Assembly (NCBI GenBank): GCA_029882975.1
Contig: JAOUJW010000004.1
Location: 1-64,000, forward strand
Direction of reading: 5' to 3'
Source: Gammaproteobacteria bacterium
Lineage (GTDB): Bacteria > Pseudomonadota > Gammaproteobacteria > SZUA-152
Length of the DNA: 64,000 nt
Position 1 is the stretch's first letter, and each line of letters opens with the position of its first letter. Both the position numbers and the translations under genes were made by a program. Below, piece by piece: positions 59,778-64,000 of this stretch. The notes beneath the pieces were generated by a model, which had not been told where the DNA came from, made no database searches, and saw nothing but the letters and a program-made list of their open reading frames with translations.

Positions 59778-60760
59778 ATGATGATTCAGACAGCATGGTT
59801 AACGGCACTGCCGTTGCCAGTGAAAAAGTGAACGCGATTCGCCAGTCCATCAGCCGCATCCTGATTGGTCAGAACGACGTGGTTGATCAGGTGTTGATCG
59901 CTTTACTATGCGGCGGTCACGTACTCATTGAAGGGGTGCCGGGATTGGGTAAAACCTTGCTGGTGCGGAGCCTGGCAGCTTGTTTCGATGGCAGTCATAA
60001 GCGTATACAATTTACGCCTGATCTTATGCCTGCGGATATTACCGGCCACACCATCTACGATATGCGCGAAGGTAAATTTCATGTACGCAAAGGGCCGGTG
60101 TTCACCAACCTGCTACTGGCTGATGAAATTAATCGTTCACCGGCAAAGACCCAGGCGGCTTTATTGGAAGTCATGCAGGAAAAGCAGGTCACCATCGAAG
60201 GAACACGTCTGTCGGTGGAGTTACCCTTTATGGTATTGGCTACTCAGAATCCCATTGAGCAAGAAGGCACCTACCCCTTACCGGAAGCGGAGCTGGATCG
60301 CTTTTTGTTGAAAATATTTATCGACTATCCCAGTCACGAGGACGAAGTGAAGCTGACTCAAGCAGTCACCCATGGTAGCGTCGACGACGCCTTATCGGTG
60401 GATGTGGGCGATGCCAAACATACCCCGCAAGATATACTGCAACTGCAAAAAATGGTGGCGAATATCGCTGTAGACCAACAAGTGATGGACTATGCTGTGC
60501 GCATTGTCCGGGCAACGCGAAACAGCCCCGCCATTGTGAAAGGCGCCGGTCCCAGGGCCTGTATCGGTTTGGTTCGGGCGGCGCGTGCCAATGCTTTTTT
60601 GCGCGGGGAAAATTTTGTATTACCTGATGATGTTAAGGCGATGGCACTGCCGGTGATGCGACACCGAATCATTTTATCTGCGGATATGGAAATTAACGGC
60701 CAAACGGCAGACAACGTTTTAGCGGGAATTTTGGATACCGTAGAAGCGCCACGCCTGTGA
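59774..60760 (+). CDS. moxR: MoxR-family AAA+ ATPase
   Basis: The 328-residue ATPase has Walker A EGVPGLGKTLLVRSL, Walker B LLLADEINRSPAKTQ, VLATQNPIEQEGTYPLPEAELDRF and the sensor 2 region. MoxR proteins act as chaperones with VWA or DUF58 partners, the next gene here. The gap to that gene is 34 bases. Confidence 0.95.
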   Translation: MNDDSDSMVNGTAVASEKVNAIRQSISRILIGQNDVVDQVLIALLCGGHVLIEGVPGLGKTLLVRSLAACFDGSHKRIQFTPDLMPADITGHTIYDMREGKFHVRKGPVFTNLLLADEINRSPAKTQAALLEVMQEKQVTIEGTRLSVELPFMVLATQNPIEQEGTYPLPEAELDRFLLKIFIDYPSHEDEVKLTQAVTHGSVDDALSVDVGDAKHTPQDILQLQKMVANIAVDQQVMDYAVRIVRATRNSPAIVKGAGPRACIGLVRAARANAFLRGENFVLPDDVKAMALPVMRHRIILSADMEINGQTADNVLAGILDTVEAPRL

Positions 60761-60794
60761 TGAATATTGGTATGAATTGTAGTGGCTGCGACGA

Positions 60795-62126
60795 ATGAGA
60801 CCCAGTAATATTCAACTGCGTGTTCTCGGGCTATGGGTATTGCTCGCGCTGGGACTGGCGTTGGCCAGGTCTTGGTTGACGTCGGAACAGGTGTCTTTCT
60901 ATGTCATGCTGTGGTGGGGGAGCGGCCTAGGCGTGCTCTTCGTCGCGGTTATGGATGCCTTTGCTCTGCGTGAAGTCCGCATGGTGAGTGTAAGCCGAGA
61001 AATGCCGGGCAGTTTTTCTCTGGGGGCCTCCAATGCCATCAAATTAACCATAAACAATCCCTTCGAACGTGCACTGGAGATGACAGTGTTCGATCAGTTC
61101 CCTAAGCAGCTTGTGGTCGATGCCTTTCCTTGTCACATTATTATTCCGGCCATGGAATACGCTGAGATCCATTATGAGGCCAAACCGGTGATTCGCGGTG
61201 ACGTGCAGTTCGGAAACGTTGAATTGCGCATACGGTCGCGATGGAAATTGTGGGATTACAGCATCAAAACGGGTGAGCCGGCCACCGTGAAGATCTACCC
61301 CAATTTTGCCAATATCAATACTTTCTTAAAATTGGAACACGGTCAACAAATCAACCAATTAGGTATACACGTACAACAACGTCGCGGTGAAGGCATGAAC
61401 TTTCACCAACTGCGTGAGTATCGTAAAGGCGATGCCATGTCGCAGATTGACTGGAAAGCCACCGCGCGACATGTGAAGCTCATTTCCAGGGAATACGAAG
61501 ACGAGCGCGACCAGGATATTATTTTTCTATTGGATTGCGGTCGACGTATGCGTACCCACGATGGTGAACTGAGTCATTTTGATCAAGCGTTAAATGCGGT
61601 ATTACTGACAGCATACATGGCGTTAAATCAAGGCGATGCTGCGGGGTTGCTGACTTTTGCCGGGGACACTCGCTGGATCCCGCCGGTTAAGGGAAAGACG
61701 TCTATTAATACCCTGTTGAATCGCATCTACGATTTACACAGTACCACCAATACCAGTGATTTTATTCAGGCTGCCGAAATCATGATGGCCTATCAGCGTA
61801 AGCGCGCACTGGTGATTATTGTCAGTAATATTCGTGAAGAGGACCGCCAGGATTTACAGGTGGCCACGAAAACTCTGGCAAAGCATCATTTGGTCATGGT
61901 AGCCAGTATTCGCGAGCAGTTTCTGGATGATGTCGAGTCCACTCAAGTAAATGATTTTGAAAGCGCACTGCAATACACCGGTGTGCTGCAATTTAAAGAA
62001 CAGCGTCAACGGGTCCTGGAACGATTGGCGGAGCAGGGAGTGGTGATTACCGATTCCCTGGCCAAACATTTTCATATCGATCTGGCCAATCAATACCTGA
62101 ACTTAAAACGCAGCGGTAGGATTTAA
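60795..62126 (+). CDS. DUF58 protein, MoxR partner
   Basis: The 443-residue protein has two N-terminal helices (about 9-27 and 33-53), then the DUF58 core RRGEGMNFHQLREYRKGDAM with SQIDWKATARH. A VWA-like domain follows (DIIFLLDCGRRM, with Cys-Gly where classical MIDAS motifs have Ser, and GLLTFAGDTRWI). It is the last gene of the MoxR operon. Confidence 0.9.
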   Translation: MRPSNIQLRVLGLWVLLALGLALARSWLTSEQVSFYVMLWWGSGLGVLFVAVMDAFALREVRMVSVSREMPGSFSLGASNAIKLTINNPFERALEMTVFDQFPKQLVVDAFPCHIIIPAMEYAEIHYEAKPVIRGDVQFGNVELRIRSRWKLWDYSIKTGEPATVKIYPNFANINTFLKLEHGQQINQLGIHVQQRRGEGMNFHQLREYRKGDAMSQIDWKATARHVKLISREYEDERDQDIIFLLDCGRRMRTHDGELSHFDQALNAVLLTAYMALNQGDAAGLLTFAGDTRWIPPVKGKTSINTLLNRIYDLHSTTNTSDFIQAAEIMMAYQRKRALVIIVSNIREEDRQDLQVATKTLAKHHLVMVASIREQFLDDVESTQVNDFESALQYTGVLQFKEQRQRVLERLAEQGVVITDSLAKHFHIDLANQYLNLKRSGRI

Positions 62127-62130
62127 AGTC

Positions 62131-62163
62131 AAAAAAAATGGTGACTCCGGGGGAGGAGTCACC
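62131..62163 (-). terminator. Rho-independent terminator of the peroxiredoxin-glutaredoxin gene
   Basis: On the minus strand GGTGACTCC and GGAGTCACC form a 9-bp stem (62140-62163) followed by eight T residues (complement of 62131-62138). It lies 70 bases after the stop codon. It also sits just after the convergent DUF58 stop, but has no T tract in that direction. Confidence 0.88.
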
Positions 62164-62233
62164 GGCCATGGTAACAAACGATGTCTGCAAACTATGGCAA
62201 AAAGCAACGGGTAAAAACCCGACGCGACTAGGT

Positions 62234-62962
62234 TTAGGCCAAGTAGCGCTCCAAATCCTCCGCACCACCAATGTGCTCTCCGTCAATAAACACTTGCGGT
62301 ACAGTGGAAGTTTTGGAAATCGCACGTAAAGTGGCCTCGGTATAGTCCCGGTTAAGGACCAACTCTTCATAGCTCAGTCCGGCATCATTGAGCAGGCCTT
62401 TTGCACGAACACAATATTCACATCCCGGACGGGTAAAAATACTGACGCTTTTAGGTTTGGTCGCGTCAGGGGCGATATAATTCAACATGGTATCAGCGTC
62501 AGAAACTTCAAACGGATCGCCCGGTTTGTTGGGTTCGATAAACATTTTTTCTACCACACCGTCTTTAACCAACATGGAGTAGCGCCAGGAGCGTTTGCCG
62601 AATCCCAGGTCTTCCTTGTCCACCAACATGCCCATGCCTTCACTAAAGTGACCGTTGCCATCGGGCAGGAAGGTGAGGTTATGCGCTTTTTGTTCTGCTT
62701 TCCATTCATTCATGACAAAGGCATCGTTCACGGAAATGCAAATCACTTCATCGACACCGTTTTGTTTGAATACAGGCGCCAATTGATTGTAGCGAGGAAC
62801 ATGGGTGGACGAGCAAGTGGGCGTAAAGGCACCCGGCAGGGAAAAAACCACAACCGTTTTACCCTTGAAGATTTCGTCCGAACTTACATTGAGCCATTCG
62901 TGGTTACGCCGAGTGCGAAAAGTAACCGCCGGAACTTTTTGACCTTCACGATTCTCCATCAT
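62234..62962 (-). CDS. Peroxiredoxin-glutaredoxin fusion (Prx5/Grx hybrid)
   Basis: The 242-residue protein fuses a Prx5-type peroxiredoxin (residues about 1-160; peroxidatic Cys in [16 protein letters not shown]) to a C-terminal glutaredoxin (about 168-242; CEYC active site in [15 protein letters not shown], then [21 protein letters not shown]). It reduces peroxides with glutathione without a separate glutaredoxin. GGAG lies just before two tandem ATG codons at 62962 and 62959; either may be used. A clear terminator follows. Confidence 0.96.
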   Translation of the reverse strand: MMENREGQKVPAVTFRTRRNHEWLNVSSDEIFKGKTVVVFSLPGAFTPTCSSTHVPRYNQLAPVFKQNGVDEVICISVNDAFVMNEWKAEQKAHNLTFLPDGNGHFSEGMGMLVDKEDLGFGKRSWRYSMLVKDGVVEKMFIEPNKPGDPFEVSDADTMLNYIAPDATKPKSVSIFTRPGCEYCVRAKGLLNDAGLSYEELVLNRDYTEATLRAISKTSTVPQVFIDGEHIGGAEDLERYLA

Positions 62963-63367
62963 TTTTCTCCAATATATCAAATAGTTATAAACTGTTTCAC
63001 TGAGACAAACACTGCAATTCTTGAGACAAATTATCGGACCTGGATGATGAAAGGTAAAATCGTTTAATCGAATGAAAACGAAAGGTAATACCGATTATCT
63101 CTCGATGTCGCTGGAGTTTACCGCGGTGGTAAGCCTCCTGTTGTTTCATCAGTAAAATCAGAGATTCTTGCGGGTGCTTTGCCTACGTATAAACTAAGTA
63201 ATTAGCTAATTGCTTCAAAAACCGAAGGAAAGGATACGACGAAGAACCGGGTCATCGAATTCATGGATAGTGAAAGTGGTTATTGCTTGAACAATTCCCA
63301 ATTTTCTTTGTTATGCTTTTTTGTAATGAGCCCGGAACAATCGGCTCACAGCATCTAGGAGGTCCAC
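62963..63367. other. Divergent intergenic region
   Basis: This 405-base gap lies between the peroxiredoxin-glutaredoxin gene and the small membrane protein gene. Apart from the direct repeats at 63001-63030 and a ribosome site (AGGAGG) before 63368, I see no gene or clear promoter. Confidence 0.55.
63001..63030. promoter_or_regulatory. Two direct repeats TGAGACAAA, 21-bp period
   Basis: Perfect 9-base copies lie at 63001-63009 and 63022-63030, 40-70 bases upstream of the peroxiredoxin-glutaredoxin start. Two helical turns apart, they look like an operator for a regulator such as an OxyR-type protein, though the sequence is not a recognised OxyR site. Confidence 0.4.
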
Positions 63368-63745
63368 ATGAAAGCGAGTGTTTGCCAAGTCAACAAAACT
63401 CAGGCGGTCATTCTGTGGGGCAGCTATTTATCGTATGTTTTATTTATCCCCGCTTTTTTTGGCTGCGCCGTCAGTCACTTTAAATCCAAACAATACGAAC
63501 ATTGTTTAGGGCGAGTCGAAGTCGCGAATAAAACGGACTTGAACCTGCTGGCCAGTCATCACCATTGGTTAATTCGAACGTTTATTTTTGTATCGGTATT
63601 GGTGATGGCAGGTATGGGTACCCTGTTCTATGGCGTTGGCTACCTTATTACAATTGTGGCACTAGTATGGTGGTTTGTGCGTGTATTTCAAGGCATTTGG
63701 TTTTTGGCTTTGGGAAAGGCAATGCCGGGATGGAAGCAAGGATAA
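63368..63745 (+). CDS. Small membrane protein (DUF4870-like)
   Basis: The 125-residue protein has about three hydrophobic segments (about 14-35, 69-90 and 92-112). The C-terminal motif VWWFVRVFQGIWFLALGKAMP resembles DUF4870/Tic20-like proteins. CTAGGAGG eight bases before the ATG is a strong ribosome site. It is a single gene with its own terminator downstream. Confidence 0.75.
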   Translation: MKASVCQVNKTQAVILWGSYLSYVLFIPAFFGCAVSHFKSKQYEHCLGRVEVANKTDLNLLASHHHWLIRTFIFVSVLVMAGMGTLFYGVGYLITIVALVWWFVRVFQGIWFLALGKAMPGWKQG

Positions 63746-63817
63746 GTGAGATCATCGGGGCGGCGTACCGTGCAGGTGATTACTACGAAAGCATATTCCT
63801 GGGGGCAGTAGCGGACT

Positions 63818-63848
63818 ACAGGGGGTAGAATAACCCCCTGTCTTTTTT
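63818..63848 (+). terminator. Rho-independent terminator
   Basis: ACAGGGGG and CCCCCTGT form an 8-bp stem (63818-63841) with an 8-base loop, followed by CTTTTTT. It ends the plus-strand transcript of the small membrane protein gene, 73 bases after its stop. Confidence 0.85.
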
Positions 63849-63858
63849 GCCCGCCGGC

Positions 63859-64000
63859 TTATTCCACTTCCAATAATGCACGCATACCCATGGAATAGTG
63901 GGCTTCCACGGAACCATCGGGCTCGGTTTCCTGGATATTGCAGACTACCGCATAACGACCGGGTGCCAGTTTAAAATGCTTGCTGGCTTTGTTGCCGGAG
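63859..64000 (-). CDS. Cupredoxin-like protein, C-terminal fragment
   Basis: The last 46 residues are visible, ending in TAA at 63859-63861. KLAPGRYAVVCNIQE followed by EAHYSMGMRALLEVE resembles the C-terminal copper site of cupredoxin-domain proteins, with Cys, His and Met ligands and a longer Cys-His loop than plastocyanin. The gene continues past the right edge. It would be a periplasmic blue-copper electron carrier. Confidence 0.65.
   Translation of the reverse strand, partial: SGNKASKHFKLAPGRYAVVCNIQETEPDGSVEAHYSMGMRALLEVE

Noticed and set aside
1-64000. tRNA, rRNA, insertion sequence or prophage
   Set aside because: No cloverleaf, rRNA segment, transposase, integrase or terminal inverted repeats were recognised; this was by eye only.

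Overview
The window looks like a gammaproteobacterial chromosome from a facultatively anaerobic, probably chemolithotrophic bacterium. The evidence is a Pil/Chp-like chemosensory operon, a [NiFe] hydrogenase of the HynS-Isp1-Isp2-HynL (Isp, group 1e) layout, NapC-type and c7-type multihaem cytochromes, a UbiA-family prenyltransferase, FNR-type boxes and an ArgE-type deacetylase. I cannot name the species. No rRNA, tRNA, CRISPR array, insertion sequence or prophage was recognised.

Region 1 (1-17792). A large acidic single-pass membrane protein, cut by the left edge and carrying six-residue tandem repeats, is divergent from a chemosensory operon: PATAN-like receiver, CheB-like protein, methyl-accepting chemotaxis protein (MCP), CheW, CheY, a CheA with a duplicated N-terminal phosphotransfer half, a second CheB-like protein, and a zinc-ribbon ParA ATPase. 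The same strand continues with short gaps into a complete SsuABC/NrtABC-like ABC transporter whose binding protein is membrane-anchored, then a TPR protein. Both CheB-like proteins have lost the catalytic Ser and His, and no CheR is present.

Region 2 (18030-23481). An ArgE-type deacetylase converges on a minus-strand unit: a binding lipoprotein without permease or ATPase, a membrane PAS-GGDEF protein whose active-site motif is degenerate (GGKTF) while the RxxD inhibitory site is kept, and a DUF4403-like protein.

Region 3 (23727-46238). A hydrogenase block. hypCABDFE is followed after 22 bases by a nine-gene V/A-type ATPase operon. Then come the maturation protease, a HupH-like protein, hynS-isp1-isp2-hynL, a small membrane protein, a UbiA-family prenyltransferase, a seven-haem NapC-like cytochrome and a three-haem c7-like cytochrome. 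FNR-like boxes precede both hypC and the protease gene. A reasonable model is periplasmic H2 oxidation feeding electrons through Isp1/Isp2 to the quinone pool and periplasmic cytochromes, with the ATPase using or building the ion gradient.

Region 4 (46241-52388, minus strand). Two tandem paralogous sugar-type binding proteins and a membrane PAS histidine kinase, with no transporter, resemble a LuxPQ/TorTS-like sensing unit. Two more membrane proteins follow, one SLATT-like.

Region 5 (52609-62126). A two-gene membrane unit, then two small membrane proteins sharing an N-terminal YKxPxA peptide lead into RDD, SpoIIM-like, DUF4129, DUF4350, MoxR and DUF58 genes. Region 6 (62131-64000) holds a peroxiredoxin-glutaredoxin fusion with a clear terminator, a small membrane protein with its own terminator, and the C-terminal end of a cupredoxin-like protein.

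A recurring theme is binding proteins tied to signalling proteins rather than, or as well as, transporters: the ABC unit beside the MCP array, binding lipoprotein with GGDEF, and twin binding proteins with a histidine kinase.
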